Positions 9,243-19,023 are shown, counted from the stretch's first letter. The stretch is 64,000 nt of DNA from Ectobacillus polymachus (GCF_048159605.1 NZ_JBLREB010000001.1:1674001-1738000), one strand, 5' to 3'. The notes: a model not told the origin generated them from the letters alone. Made by a program: numbers and translations.

Positions 9243-10361
9243 CTACCCTTTAATCGCTCTTTTCAGCTTAGCGAACAAGCTATCATCTTTTAAATGTTCA
9301 TGGCTGTCATTAGCAAGGTCTGCTAACAATTCTTTTTGCTTAGCTGTTAGTTTTGTAGGAGTAATTACACGTACTATTACATATTGATCACCATGTCCAT
9401 AGCCTCTTACGTTAGGAGCACCTTTCCCTTTTAGACGAAACTCTGTTCCCGTTTGTGTTCCAGCAGGTATTTTTAGTTTCACCTTTGAATTTACAGTTGG
9501 TACTTCTACTTCATCACCAAGTGCTGCTTGTGTAAAGGTAAGTGGCATTTCACAAATGATATCATCACCATTGCGTTCAAAGAATTCATGCGGACGTACG
9601 CGAATTACAACATATAAATCACCTGCTGGACCACCGTTAAACCCTGGCTCGCCTTTTCCAGAAACACGAATTTGTTGACCATCATCGATTCCAGCTGGAA
9701 CTTTAACATGAATTTTTTTACGTTTATTAACTTTCCCTTTACCATGACACGTTGTACATTTTTCTTTAATCATTTGACCCGTTCCTCCGCAGTAGGAACA
9801 CGCACGTCGATTTACAATACGCCCAAATGGGGTATTTTGTTCTACACTGACTTGACCGGTACCGTTACAATGTGAACATGTTTCTTTTTTCGTTCCTGGT
9901 TTTGCACCAGAACCTTTACATGTGTCACAATTTTCTTCACTAGAAATTTCAATATCCATTTCTTTCCCAAAAATTGCTTCTTCAAAATTTAGCGTCATTG
10001 AATATTGTAAATCTGCTCCTTGACGAGGGGCATTTGGATCACGTCTTCTTCCACCGCCGCCAAAAAATGTGCTAAAGATATCTTCAAAGCCGAAGCCGCC
10101 ACCTTCAAAACCTTCAAAACCGCCGCCACCAAAGCCTTGGTTCGGACCTGCGTGACCAAATTGATCGTACGAAGCACGTTTTGTGTCATCACTTAGTACT
10201 TCATAGGCTTCTTGGACTTCTTTAAATTTCTCCGTTGCATCTGCCTCTGTACTAACGTCTGGATGATATTTCTTCGCTAAACGTCGATATGCTTTTTTTA
10301 TCTCATCTTTAGAAGCTGTTTTGCTTACGCCTAACACTTCATAATAGTCTCTTTTACTCAT
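9243..10361 (-). CDS. dnaJ: Chaperone DnaJ (Hsp40)
   Basis: A 372-residue type I DnaJ and co-chaperone of DnaK. The J domain is residues 1-70, with HPD in KKYHPDVST. A glycine/phenylalanine-rich linker spans about 75-110. Four zinc-binding CxxCxGxG repeats follow (CDTCKGSG, CSHCNGTG, CSYCGGTG, CTTCHGKG; about 140-220), then the substrate-binding C-terminal domains. It stimulates DnaK ATPase and delivers unfolded clients. A terminator lies between dnaK and dnaJ, so dnaJ expression may be lower or partly independent. Confidence 0.97.
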   Translation of the reverse strand: MSKRDYYEVLGVSKTASKDEIKKAYRRLAKKYHPDVSTEADATEKFKEVQEAYEVLSDDTKRASYDQFGHAGPNQGFGGGGFEGFEGGGFGFEDIFSTFFGGGGRRRDPNAPRQGADLQYSMTLNFEEAIFGKEMDIEISSEENCDTCKGSGAKPGTKKETCSHCNGTGQVSVEQNTPFGRIVNRRACSYCGGTGQMIKEKCTTCHGKGKVNKRKKIHVKVPAGIDDGQQIRVSGKGEPGFNGGPAGDLYVVIRVRPHEFFERNGDDIICEMPLTFTQAALGDEVEVPTVNSKVKLKIPAGTQTGTEFRLKGKGAPNVRGYGHGDQYVIVRVITPTKLTAKQKELLADLANDSHEHLKDDSLFAKLKRAIKG

Positions 10362-10464
10362 AGCTCAACCTCCCGACTCCTTCCACATAGAGGTAATTGT
10401 AACATTGCAAGAAAGACCTTTGCAACTATGTTTACTACTCTCAGGTCCCACATGTTGTTAATAG

Positions 10465-10500
10465 AAAAAAAGTCAAAGCCAAGGCATACTTGACTTTGAC
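10465..10500 (-). terminator. Terminator between dnaK and dnaJ
   Basis: A 12-bp stem with one mismatch (GTCAAAGCCAAG 10472-10483 against CTTGACTTTGAC 10489-10500) is followed on the minus strand by seven T (10465-10471). Confidence 0.75.
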
Positions 10501-10519
10501 TTTTTCATAGCACGATGTA

Positions 10520-12352
10520 TTATTTATCGTCTTTTACTTCTTCGTAATCTGCATCTACAACATTGTCTTTTTTCGCTTCTGCACCTTCTGCTTGACCAGT
10601 TTGACCGGCTTGCGCAGCTTGCTGTGCTTGTTCATACAATTTAACAGTTAACTGTTGTACAAGTTCATTCAAAGCATCTTTCTTAGCACGGATGTCTTCC
10701 ATCTCGTTTTTCTCAAGAGCAGCCTTTAATGCATCCTTCGCTTCATTTGCCTTTGCAAGTTCAGCTGCGTCAACTTTTCCTTCTAGGTCTTTTGCTAGCT
10801 TTTCTGTTTGGAATACTAGTTGATCTGCTTCATTACGTAGATCTACTTCTTCTTTCTTTTTCTTATCTGAATCAGCATTTGCTTCTGCTTCTTTCACCAT
10901 ACGATCAACTTCTTCATCAGAAAGACCTGAAGATGATTGAATCGTAATCGCTTGTTCTTTATTCGTTCCTAAATCTTTTGCACGTACATTTACGATACCA
11001 TTTGCATCAATATCAAATGTAACTTCGATTTGTGGAATACCACGTGGTGCTGGTGGAATGTCAGATAATTGGAAACGTCCTAATGTTTTATTATCTGTTG
11101 CCATCGGGCGTTCACCTTGAAGTACATGAATGTCTACTGCTGTTTGATTGTCTGCAGCTGTAGAGAATACTTGTGATTTGCTCGTTGGAATTGTTGTATT
11201 GCGTTCAATTAACTTCGTGAACACACTGCCCATTGTTTCAATACCAAGTGAAAGTGGTGTTACGTCTAATAATAATACGCCCTTTACATCACCTGTTAAT
11301 ACACCGCCTTGAATAGCAGCACCTAGTGCAACTACTTCATCTGGGTTTACTCCCTTAAATGGTTCTTTTCCTGTTTCACGCTTAATAGCTTCTTGTACAG
11401 CAGGAATACGAGTAGATCCACCGACTAGAATAACTTTGTCAAGTTCTGCTGCAGAAAGGCCGGCATCGCGAAGAGCACGACGTGTAGGTTCTAATGTTCT
11501 TTCTACTAGCTGGGAAGTAAGCTCTTCAAATTTCGCACGTGTTAATGTTACTTCAAGGTGAAGAGGACCTGCTGCTCCAGCTGAAATAAACGGTAATGAA
11601 ATTTGTGTAGATGTTACACCAGAAAGGTCTTTTTTCGCCTTTTCAGCTGCATCCTTTAATCTTTGTAATGCCATTTTATCTTTAGAAAGGTCAACGCTGT
11701 TTTCTTTCTTAAATTGTTCTACTAAATAGTCAATAACCACTTGGTCAAAGTCATCACCGCCAAGACGATTATCACCCGCTGTTGCAATTACTTCAAATGT
11801 GCCTTCAGCAAGTTCAAGAATAGATACGTCAAATGTACCGCCACCAAGGTCATATACAAGAATCTTTTGTTCTGTATCTTGTTTATCTAAACCATATGCA
11901 AGTGCTGCAGCTGTAGGTTCGTTAATAATACGTTCTACTTCTAATCCAGCAATACGTCCAGCATCTTTTGTTGCTTGGCGTTGTGCATCATTAAAGTATG
12001 CAGGAACGGTAATAACAGCCTTAGTTACTGTCTCACCTAAATATTCTTCTGCTGTAGCCTTTAGATTTTGTAGAATGATTGCTGAAATTTCTTGTGGTGT
12101 AAATTGTTTTCCTTCTACTTCTACCTTGTAATCAGTACCCATATGACGTTTGATAGAAATAATGGTATTTGGGTTTGTAATAGCTTGACGCTTTGCAACT
12201 TCCCCAACTTGACGTTCTTCATTTTTAAATGCAACTACTGAAGGAGTTGTACGATTTCCTTCTGGATTTGCTATAACTTTAGGTTCTCCGCCTTCCATTA
12301 CAGCCACACAAGAGTTTGTTGTACCTAAGTCAATCCCAATAATTTTACTCAC
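10520..12352 (-). CDS. dnaK: Chaperone DnaK (Hsp70)
   Basis: A 610-residue Hsp70. The ATPase domain starts GIDLGTTNSCVAVMEGG and carries the phosphate motifs VYDLGGGTFDVSI (about 170) and ILVGGSTRIP (about 310). The substrate-binding domain begins after LLLDVTPLSLGIE, and the C-terminal lid ends in an acidic VVDADYEEVKDDK tail. Together with GrpE and DnaJ it refolds or holds client proteins. It lies 26 bases after grpE in the CIRCE/HrcA-controlled operon. Confidence 0.98.
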   Translation of the reverse strand: MSKIIGIDLGTTNSCVAVMEGGEPKVIANPEGNRTTPSVVAFKNEERQVGEVAKRQAITNPNTIISIKRHMGTDYKVEVEGKQFTPQEISAIILQNLKATAEEYLGETVTKAVITVPAYFNDAQRQATKDAGRIAGLEVERIINEPTAAALAYGLDKQDTEQKILVYDLGGGTFDVSILELAEGTFEVIATAGDNRLGGDDFDQVVIDYLVEQFKKENSVDLSKDKMALQRLKDAAEKAKKDLSGVTSTQISLPFISAGAAGPLHLEVTLTRAKFEELTSQLVERTLEPTRRALRDAGLSAAELDKVILVGGSTRIPAVQEAIKRETGKEPFKGVNPDEVVALGAAIQGGVLTGDVKGVLLLDVTPLSLGIETMGSVFTKLIERNTTIPTSKSQVFSTAADNQTAVDIHVLQGERPMATDNKTLGRFQLSDIPPAPRGIPQIEVTFDIDANGIVNVRAKDLGTNKEQAITIQSSSGLSDEEVDRMVKEAEANADSDKKKKEEVDLRNEADQLVFQTEKLAKDLEGKVDAAELAKANEAKDALKAALEKNEMEDIRAKKDALNELVQQLTVKLYEQAQQAAQAGQTGQAEGAEAKKDNVVDADYEEVKDDK

Positions 12353-12378
12353 GGCGAAACCTCCTAATTTATGTAAAG

Positions 12379-12936
12379 CTATTGATTTACTTTTACCATT
12401 GAAGGTCGAATCACACGATCCTTCAATTTATATCCTTTTTGAAATTCTTCTACTACTATATTTGATTCTACATCTGCTTCTTCAACCTGCATAACCGCTT
12501 GATGCAAATTCGGATCAAATGGCTTTCCTACAGCATCAATTCCTTCTACTCCTTCTTTCGTTAGAGCTTCTACAAGTTGACGATATACCATTTCCATTCC
12601 TTGTATAAGTGATTTTGATTGCTCATCGTTTACTTCAAGTTTCATTGCTCGTTCGAAGTTATCAAGAGCAGGTAAAATATCGGAAACGATATTTTGTGAT
12701 CGATATTTTTCTGCAGCCTGTCGATCAATCTGAACTCTACGACGATAGTTGTCAAAATCAGCCTGTAAACGTAGCATACGATTGTCTGTTTCTGATAACT
12801 TCGTTTCTAGTTCAGTAATTTTTTCTTGTAACTGCTCTTCTACTGATAATTCAGCTTCTGTTACTTGTTCTTCCTCCGCCGAAACCTCTTGCTCTGCGAA
12901 AGCTTCTTCTTTTACTTGCTCATTACGTTCTTCCAA
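12379..12936 (-). CDS. grpE: Nucleotide exchange factor GrpE
   Basis: A GrpE protein of about 185 residues. The acidic N-terminus leads into a long coiled coil (about 35-90), then a beta-wing domain with IDAVGKPFDPNLHQAVMQV. GrpE releases ADP from DnaK. I prefer the TTG at 12936 (MEERNEQVKEE) because GGGAGG sits 8 bases before it. The GTG at 12943-12945, three codons earlier, directly abuts that ribosome site. Second gene of the HrcA-controlled operon. Confidence 0.94.
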   Translation of the reverse strand: MEERNEQVKEEAFAEQEVSAEEEQVTEAELSVEEQLQEKITELETKLSETDNRMLRLQADFDNYRRRVQIDRQAAEKYRSQNIVSDILPALDNFERAMKLEVNDEQSKSLIQGMEMVYRQLVEALTKEGVEGIDAVGKPFDPNLHQAVMQVEEADVESNIVVEEFQKGYKLKDRVIRPSMVKVNQ

Positions 12937-12973
12937 ACAATTCACCTCCCTTAAATGAAGTCTTAATTGTGCC

Positions 12974-14008
12974 TTAATCCTTGCTTTGATTCAACCTTAC
13001 AAATACAGTTGATAATTGTGAAGAGAAAAGTTCTAAAATGCTAATAACCCTCGAATAATTCATTCGAGTTGGTCCTAGTATTGCAAAGGTACCTAGCAAT
13101 TCATCATCAAATGAATACGCGGCTGTAATGAGACTGCAATCTTCTATAGCAGATGATTTATTCTCATGACCGATTTTCACTTGTATTCCCATCTTTTTAT
13201 TTCGCAGCAATTGATAAAATTCTTGTTCATGCTCAATCATATTTAACAGTGACCGAACTTTATTAATGTCATTAAACTCTGGCTGCGTCAATATATTTGT
13301 TTTCCCACCGAAATATATCTTCTCTGAAATAGGAAATGTCAATGTTCCATCCAACAGCTTCATTGCTTGATCAAAATTCTGGACATGTTGACGTAAAACA
13401 TATGAAATTTCTTGATGCAACTTATAATGCACATCAGAAATCAGAGTTCCCGCTAATTTTTCATTTAAAATGTTAACCATTTTTTCTAAATCATTCATAT
13501 GCATAGAAGCTGGAATAGTAATTGTTCTACTTTGAACATGACCCGAATCGGTTACAATAATTGCAACAGCAGATTCATTGCCAAGTGGAATGATCTGTAC
13601 ACGTTTCAATTTATTTTCTGTAACCTTAGGACCGAGAACAATAGCTGTGTAATTCGTTAAATCCGAAAGAATTTGCGCTGACTGCTGGGCGATACTTTCC
13701 ATTTCAAGCATCTTTTCGTCAAATAAGTTCCTAACTTGAGCAATTTCATCATATGGTAAATGCTGCGGAGCTAAAAGATGATCAACATAAAACCGATATC
13801 CTTTTTCCGAAGGAACTCTTCCTGATGAACTATGAGTTTTCTCAATATACCCAAGTTCCTCCAAGTCCGCCATATCATTTCGAATCGTCGCCGAACTAAA
13901 AGTAATCTCTTTCTTCTTCGACAATGTACGAGAGCCTACCGGCTGCGCAGAATGAATGAAATCGTCGATGATAATTTGCAACACTAAAAGCTGACGTTCT
14001 GAAAGCAT
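12974..14008 (-). CDS. hrcA: Heat-inducible transcription repressor HrcA
   Basis: A 344-residue repressor of class I heat-shock genes. The N-terminal winged helix (about 1-70, with SSATIRNDMADLEELGYIEK) binds the CIRCE inverted repeat; the middle and C-terminal domains dimerise and respond to GroEL. It is the first gene of hrcA-grpE-dnaK-dnaJ, 16 bases downstream of a perfect CIRCE element, so it represses its own operon. Length is normal for Bacillus. Confidence 0.97.
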   Translation of the reverse strand: MLSERQLLVLQIIIDDFIHSAQPVGSRTLSKKKEITFSSATIRNDMADLEELGYIEKTHSSSGRVPSEKGYRFYVDHLLAPQHLPYDEIAQVRNLFDEKMLEMESIAQQSAQILSDLTNYTAIVLGPKVTENKLKRVQIIPLGNESAVAIIVTDSGHVQSRTITIPASMHMNDLEKMVNILNEKLAGTLISDVHYKLHQEISYVLRQHVQNFDQAMKLLDGTLTFPISEKIYFGGKTNILTQPEFNDINKVRSLLNMIEHEQEFYQLLRNKKMGIQVKIGHENKSSAIEDCSLITAAYSFDDELLGTFAILGPTRMNYSRVISILELFSSQLSTVFVRLNQSKD

Positions 14009-14023
14009 CTATTATCACCTCTG

Positions 14024-14050
14024 TTAGCACTCTTAACCTTTGAGTGCTAA
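14024..14050 (-). promoter_or_regulatory. CIRCE operator (HrcA binding site)
   Basis: TTAGCACTC (14024-14032), nine bases, GAGTGCTAA (14042-14050) is an exact match to the CIRCE consensus, between the hrcA start and its promoter. Confidence 0.98.
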
Positions 14051-14060
14051 ATCTATTATT

Positions 14061-14090
14061 AAAGTACCAAACTATGCATGTTCTTGTCAA
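14061..14090 (-). promoter_or_regulatory. SigA-type promoter of the hrcA-dnaK operon
   Basis: On the minus strand a consensus TTGACA (14085-14090) is followed after 18 bases by TACTTT (14061-14066). CIRCE begins 11 bases further on, at the expected transcription start, which is the normal repression geometry. Confidence 0.7.
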
Positions 14091-14104
14091 TGTAAAACCC
14101 TTGT

Positions 14105-15244
14105 TTATCCAAGAAGAAATGATTGAAACACTTCATTCCCTAATAGTGTGCCCAATTTTGTTAACCTGACGCTATTATCTGTTTCTTCCAAGTATCCACG
14201 AAGCTTATTCTGCTGAATTTGTTCCTTAAACTGTTCCTGCATACTAACTTGAAATTTCCGAAAAAATGTATCCTTATTTACCCCAGCGGTTTTACGAAGT
14301 CCTAAAAACATTTCTTCCTCCATTTGTTCTTGCTTCGTCACCTGATGAACTTCATGATAGGGAAATCCAGTTTTGTCAATCATCATAAAGTAGTGCTTGA
14401 GAGGTCCTGCATTCTGAATACGCTGACCAGACACATAGCTATGAGCGCCTGCACCAAATCCATAATAACTTTCATTATTCCAATACGTAGTATTATGTCT
14501 ACTTTCATAGCCGGTTTTTGCAAAGTTACTTATTTCATACTGATGATAACCGCCTCGTTCCATTTCTTGCATGATATACTCATACATACTTGCTTCACTA
14601 TCTTCACTTGGAAGCTGCAGCTTTCCACGTTTCATTAGATTATAAAATACAGTCTTCGGCTCCACTATTAATGAGTAGGCTGACATATGCGAAAGCCCGA
14701 GCGTTAAAGCAGTACGCATCGTTTCCTTAACATCATGCATCGATTGACCTGGCAAAGCATAAATAAAATCACCACTCACATTTTCAAATCCTATTGTTTT
14801 TGCTTCCTCAAGCGCTTGTATTGCTTCACACTTCGTATGCGTCCGGCCAATTTTTTTCAAAAGATCATCTTGAAAGCTTTGAATACCAAAGCTAAGACGG
14901 TTCACACCTCCATCTAAGAGGAGTTCCAGCTTTTCCTTTGGCAAGTCACCTGGGTTTGCTTCAAACGTGTATTCGCAATTTGAGCTGCGTGGTTTCAAAT
15001 TCTGCTCAATAATAGTAAGAAGTTTTTCCGTTTGCTGCATCGAGAGCGCCGTAGGAGTTCCACCACCAACAAAAATGGTATCTAACTGTTCAATTGGCAT
15101 GCGCTGCAAGGTATGCTTCATCTCTTTTTCTAGGTAGTCCAAATACTGATCAACAGGCTGCTTGTGAAGTAATACTTTATTAAAGTCACAATAGTGACAA
15201 ATATGCTGACAAAATGGAATGTGAATATAAGCTGCTCGTATCAA
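14105..15244 (-). CDS. hemW: Radical-SAM heme chaperone HemW
   Basis: A 379-residue radical-SAM protein with CQHICHYCDFNK at residues 12-23 (CxxxCxYC cluster site). It lacks the fourth HemN-type cysteine, so it is the heme-trafficking HemW rather than coproporphyrinogen dehydrogenase. FVGGGTPTALS and the EANPGDLPKEKLELLLDGGV region are typical. A C-terminal HemN_C domain is present. It lies just upstream of hrcA in the usual Bacillus order lepA-hemW-hrcA. Confidence 0.93.
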   Translation of the reverse strand: MIRAAYIHIPFCQHICHYCDFNKVLLHKQPVDQYLDYLEKEMKHTLQRMPIEQLDTIFVGGGTPTALSMQQTEKLLTIIEQNLKPRSSNCEYTFEANPGDLPKEKLELLLDGGVNRLSFGIQSFQDDLLKKIGRTHTKCEAIQALEEAKTIGFENVSGDFIYALPGQSMHDVKETMRTALTLGLSHMSAYSLIVEPKTVFYNLMKRGKLQLPSEDSEASMYEYIMQEMERGGYHQYEISNFAKTGYESRHNTTYWNNESYYGFGAGAHSYVSGQRIQNAGPLKHYFMMIDKTGFPYHEVHQVTKQEQMEEEMFLGLRKTAGVNKDTFFRKFQVSMQEQFKEQIQQNKLRGYLEETDNSVRLTKLGTLLGNEVFQSFLLG

Positions 15245-15280
15245 AGCATACCCCCCTTTCTAATCCTTTATTGCAAATAT

Positions 15281-15330
15281 GGACCGCCACACGAAATCCT
15301 GGTTCATACAAGATTTTTGCGTGGCGGTCC
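15281..15330. other. Long hairpin between lepA and hemW
   Basis: A perfect 10-bp stem GGACCGCCAC/GTGGCGGTCC closes a 30-base loop whose ends can extend the pairing imperfectly. It is GC-rich compared with its surroundings and has no T-run on the minus strand, so it does not look like a simple terminator. Confidence 0.6.
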
Positions 15331-15367
15331 ATGTCATAAGCATATTCCTTACCTTTTTTGCTCTCTT

Positions 15368-17194
15368 CTATTTCGAATCATCCATACGAAGAACTGCCAT
15401 GAATGCCTCTTGTGGTACTTCAACAGAGCCTATCGTCTTCATACGCTTTTTCCCCTCTTTTTGTTTCTCAAGGAGCTTGCGCTTACGGGAAATGTCACCA
15501 CCGTAGCATTTTGCTAATACATTTTTCCGCATCGCTTTAATCGTTGATCTTGCAATAATTTTCATTCCAACAGCGGCTTGTATAGGTACTTCAAACTGCT
15601 GCTTTGGAATGAGTTCCTTTAATTTTTCCACAATAATTTTTCCACGTTCATAGGCTGAATCCCTATGAACAATAATAGATAGTGCATCAACGTTTTCATT
15701 ATTTAAAAGAATATCCATTTTCATAAGTTTAGAAGGTTTATAGCCAATAAGCTCATAATCGAATGAAGCATACCCTCTCGTACTAGACTTCAATTGATCA
15801 AAGAAATCATATACAATTTCGGAAAGTGGAATTTCATACGTAAGCGCAACACGAGTTTCATCTAAATATTGCATGTCAATAAAGTTTCCACGTTTTCCTT
15901 GACAAATTTCCATAACAGCACCGACGAAATCGTTTGGAACCATGATTGTCGCTTTTACATAAGGCTCTTCAATACGATCGATGCTTTGCGGATCTGGCAT
16001 ATTTGATGGATTATCGACAGCAATTTCTTGACCGGCTGTTGTATATACTTTATAAATTACACTTGGTGCTGTTGTAATTAAATCAATTTTAAATTCCCGT
16101 TCAATACGTTCTTGGACAATTTCCATGTGTAGTAAACCTAAAAATCCACATCGAAAACCGAATCCCAGTGCCTGTGACGTTTCCGGTTCAAATTGTAAGG
16201 AAGCATCATTTAGTTGTAATTTTTCAAGTGCTTCACGTAAATCATTATATCTGGCCGTATCAATCGGATACATACCGCAAAATACCATTGGATTCATTTT
16301 ACGATAGCCTATTAACGGTTCAGCTGCAGGGCGATCACTAATCGTAATCGTATCACCAACCTGTGTATCACCAACATTTTTAATGGATGCAGTTAAAAAC
16401 CCTACATCTCCTACCATGAGTTCATTACGTAATACCGGCTTTGGCGTAAACACACCAACTTCGAGTACTTCAAACTCTTTCCCAGTAGCCATCATACGAA
16501 CTTTATCGCCGACTTTTACCGTTCCATTCACAACTCGAATATAGGCAATTACTCCTCGGTATGCATCGTACAAGGAATCAAAAATCAAAGCCTGAAGCGG
16601 TGCCTCTGAATCTCCTGATGGTGCAGGAACTTTTTCAACAATTTGCTCTAGAATCTCCTCGATTCCTATACCAGCCTTAGCAGAAGCTAAAACCGCTTCT
16701 GATGCATCCAGCCCAATTACATCCTCAATTTCCTGACGTACTCGTTCAGGATCTGCACTTGGCAAGTCTATTTTATTAATAACGGGCAGTATTTCTAGGT
16801 TGTTATCAATAGCAAGATAAACATTCGCTAATGTTTGAGCCTCAATTCCTTGCGCTGCATCTACGACAAGAATGGCACCTTCGCATGCTGCTAAGCTACG
16901 AGATACTTCATACGTAAAGTCAACATGTCCTGGGGTATCAATCAAATGCATAATATACGTTTCCCCATCTTTTGCTTTATACTGAATCTCAACGGCATTT
17001 AATTTTATGGTAATCCCACGCTCACGTTCTAAATCCATTGAGTCTAGTAGCTGCTCTTTCATTTCACGTTGTGACAAGGCTTCTGTCTTTTCCAATATTC
17101 GATCTGCCAATGTTGACTTCCCATGATCGATATGGGCAATAATCGAAAAGTTACGAATACGTGACTGTCGATTTTCTCTTTCTTCTTTATTCAT
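15368..17194 (-). CDS. lepA: Elongation factor 4 (LepA)
   Basis: A 608-residue translational GTPase. G1 IAHIDHGKSTLADRIL, switch/G2 RGITIKLN, G3 DTPGHVDFTYE and G4 NKIDLPSA are all intact. The LepA-specific C-terminal domain is complete, with AMRKNVLAKCYGGDISRKRK near the end. EF4 binds the ribosome and affects elongation and initiation under ionic or other stress. Located between gpr and hemW as in other Bacillus. Confidence 0.97.
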   Translation of the reverse strand: MNKEERENRQSRIRNFSIIAHIDHGKSTLADRILEKTEALSQREMKEQLLDSMDLERERGITIKLNAVEIQYKAKDGETYIMHLIDTPGHVDFTYEVSRSLAACEGAILVVDAAQGIEAQTLANVYLAIDNNLEILPVINKIDLPSADPERVRQEIEDVIGLDASEAVLASAKAGIGIEEILEQIVEKVPAPSGDSEAPLQALIFDSLYDAYRGVIAYIRVVNGTVKVGDKVRMMATGKEFEVLEVGVFTPKPVLRNELMVGDVGFLTASIKNVGDTQVGDTITISDRPAAEPLIGYRKMNPMVFCGMYPIDTARYNDLREALEKLQLNDASLQFEPETSQALGFGFRCGFLGLLHMEIVQERIEREFKIDLITTAPSVIYKVYTTAGQEIAVDNPSNMPDPQSIDRIEEPYVKATIMVPNDFVGAVMEICQGKRGNFIDMQYLDETRVALTYEIPLSEIVYDFFDQLKSSTRGYASFDYELIGYKPSKLMKMDILLNNENVDALSIIVHRDSAYERGKIIVEKLKELIPKQQFEVPIQAAVGMKIIARSTIKAMRKNVLAKCYGGDISRKRKLLEKQKEGKKRMKTIGSVEVPQEAFMAVLRMDDSK

Positions 17195-17369
17195 ACGTTC
17201 TCACTCCTACTAGTATCACAAGGCATACACTAGCTTTGATTATATCAATACACTACATAAGATTCAATGAAAATTGCCCTGACACACCGTTACAGCATTT
17301 CTTATCATTTTTTTAGCAATTTTTAAGGAGGCTTCAAATGATTCTAGAGCTAGAATGTATATTCTCCCG

Positions 17370-18467
17370 CTAATGAGTAAACATTCCCGTATTATCTTGA
17401 TCAATGTTGTTATGAAGTGCAGCATTTAAACCGCTTGCCAATACGTTCGCCATATTTTCAATAAATGTATCCACTTCTTTCGGCGTGACCATTAAGTTAT
17501 GCCCTAACGGAGAGAGTACCTCATAAATGAGTTTTCGTTTTTCGTCTTCGGGAAGTGTACCTACAATACCCAAAAACATATTACGTCTAATATCATCAGG
17601 CATATCCTCTTCGGTCAGCTTCTTTTTTTCTCCAAATGAAAATCCTGCAGGAAGTAAGGAACGCGATGGCTTGTCTCCTTCTTTTAACTCCCGTCCAAAA
17701 TGCTTTAAAATATAATCGATAGTGTCACTTGTAATACTAACGGCATCCACAACAGTGGGTACGCCAATTGAAATAACGGGTATGCCTAGTAGTTCTTTGC
17801 TAAGTTCTTTTCGTTTATTTCCGATTCCTGCCCCAGGATGAATACCTGTATCAGACATTTGAATCGTACTATTCACTCTATCAATAGAACGCGATGCCAA
17901 AGCATCAATTGCGATAATAAAATCTGGCTTCGTTTTTTCTACCACTCCATATATGATGTCACTTGTTTCAATCCCAGTAGTACCCATAACCCCTGGACAA
18001 AGAGCACTTACTGGACGAAATCCCTTCTCAACTTGTTCAGGTTGCAATTGAAACAGATGGCGAGTTACTAAAATATTTTCAATTACAGATGGACCAAGGG
18101 CATCCGGGGTTACATTCCAATTACCTAGCCCCACAATAAGACAGCTCGCATCTTGAGAAATTCCAATACTCTTTAAAAAGCTTGAAAATTCTTGTGCAAA
18201 AATTCGTTCAACCTTTTGCTGCAAATCCGTATCCTGCTCACGAATTCCTTGTATTTCCAATGTAATATAATTTCCTGGCTTCTTTCCCATCCGCTCGGAA
18301 GCTTGCTCTTCAATTACAACGCTTGTAATCTTCACGCCATCCTCCTCACGCTCACGTACATGAACACCCGAAATAGTAGATTCATTTCTCTCCTCCTGAA
18401 GCAACTCACGCGCCTCAACAGCTAAATCCGTTCGAACAGAATAATATTGCAAATCTAATGGCTTCAT
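17370..18467 (-). CDS. gpr: Germination protease Gpr
   Basis: A 365-residue aspartic-like peptidase (family A25) that degrades small acid-soluble spore proteins during germination. It starts MKPLDLQYYSVRTDLAVEA: the first ten or so residues are the pro-sequence removed by self-processing, with the conserved SVRTDLAVEA just after. LIVGLGNWNVTPDALGP and IIAIDALASRS are family hallmarks. It is divergent to rpsT, as in B. subtilis. Forespore expression (SigF/SigG) is expected; a candidate promoter is listed separately. Confidence 0.96.
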   Translation of the reverse strand: MKPLDLQYYSVRTDLAVEARELLQEERNESTISGVHVREREEDGVKITSVVIEEQASERMGKKPGNYITLEIQGIREQDTDLQQKVERIFAQEFSSFLKSIGISQDASCLIVGLGNWNVTPDALGPSVIENILVTRHLFQLQPEQVEKGFRPVSALCPGVMGTTGIETSDIIYGVVEKTKPDFIIAIDALASRSIDRVNSTIQMSDTGIHPGAGIGNKRKELSKELLGIPVISIGVPTVVDAVSITSDTIDYILKHFGRELKEGDKPSRSLLPAGFSFGEKKKLTEEDMPDDIRRNMFLGIVGTLPEDEKRKLIYEVLSPLGHNLMVTPKEVDTFIENMANVLASGLNAALHNNIDQDNTGMFTH

Positions 18468-18498
18468 CGTAACTTCCTCCTGTTCATCAAATATCCAT

Positions 18499-18527
18499 TA
18501 GCATAACCAAAACATAAAAAATCATTC
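18499..18527 (-). promoter_or_regulatory. Candidate SigF/SigG-type promoter of gpr
   Basis: On the minus strand GAATGA (18522-18527), 16 bases, TATGCTA (18499-18505) loosely matches the forespore sigma pattern. It lies 32 bases upstream of the gpr start. The match is imperfect. Confidence 0.3.
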
Positions 18528-18634
18528 ACTCAAAAAATAAACCTAGTTCAGGCTGCTGAAAGGAAAATAAACGATTTTTTGCAACTATTGTTCTAAAAAT
18601 CATGCCTCTTTATCAAAATGATGCTACCTCTCTA

Positions 18635-18663
18635 TTGCAATTAACGCTTTCGTTTGATAAAAT
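18635..18663 (+). promoter_or_regulatory. SigA-type promoter of rpsT
   Basis: TTGCAA (18635-18640), 17 bases, TAAAAT (18658-18663). The leader holds the palindrome CGAGTTAACTCG at 18686-18697 before the rpsT ribosome site. Confidence 0.6.
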
Positions 18664-18723
18664 ATTTTTTGTTCTATGTAAGTATCGAGTTAACTCGAGG
18701 TTGCTTCCGGGAGGTGAAGGAAT

Positions 18724-18990
18724 ATGGCAAACATTAAATCTGCTATCAAACGCGCTAGCTTAAATGAAGAGCGTCGTGCACATAACGCTTCTATCAAATC
18801 TGAAATGCGTTCTGCAGTAAAGACTGCTGAATCTTTACTTGAAAATAAGGATGTTGAAAATGCAACATCAGCATTATTAGTTGCTGGTAAGAAGCTTGAC
18901 AAAGCTGCTACAAAAGGTTTAATTCACAAAAATGCTGCTGCTCGTAAGAAATCACGTCTTGCACAACGACTTAACAGCATTAACGCGTAA
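18724..18990 (+). CDS. rpsT: 30S ribosomal protein S20
   Basis: An 88-residue basic helical protein, MANIKSAIKRASLNEERRAH at the start, that binds the 5' domain of 16S rRNA. It has a strong GGGAGGTGA ribosome site, its own promoter and its own terminator, and is transcribed divergently from gpr as a single gene. Confidence 0.98.
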   Translation: MANIKSAIKRASLNEERRAHNASIKSEMRSAVKTAESLLENKDVENATSALLVAGKKLDKAATKGLIHKNAAARKKSRLAQRLNSINA

Positions 18991-18996
18991 CAACAA

Positions 18997-19023
18997 AACG
19001 ATCCAAATGGGTCGTTTTTTTTT
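18997..19023 (+). terminator. Terminator of rpsT
   Basis: Stem ACGATCC/GGGTCGT (one G-T pair, 4-base loop) is followed by nine T (19015-19023), 7 bases past the rpsT stop. Confidence 0.85.

Noticed and set aside
11799..12131. Plus-strand open frame over dnaK
   Set aside because: Antisense to the highly conserved ATPase domain; composition reflects the reverse complement only.
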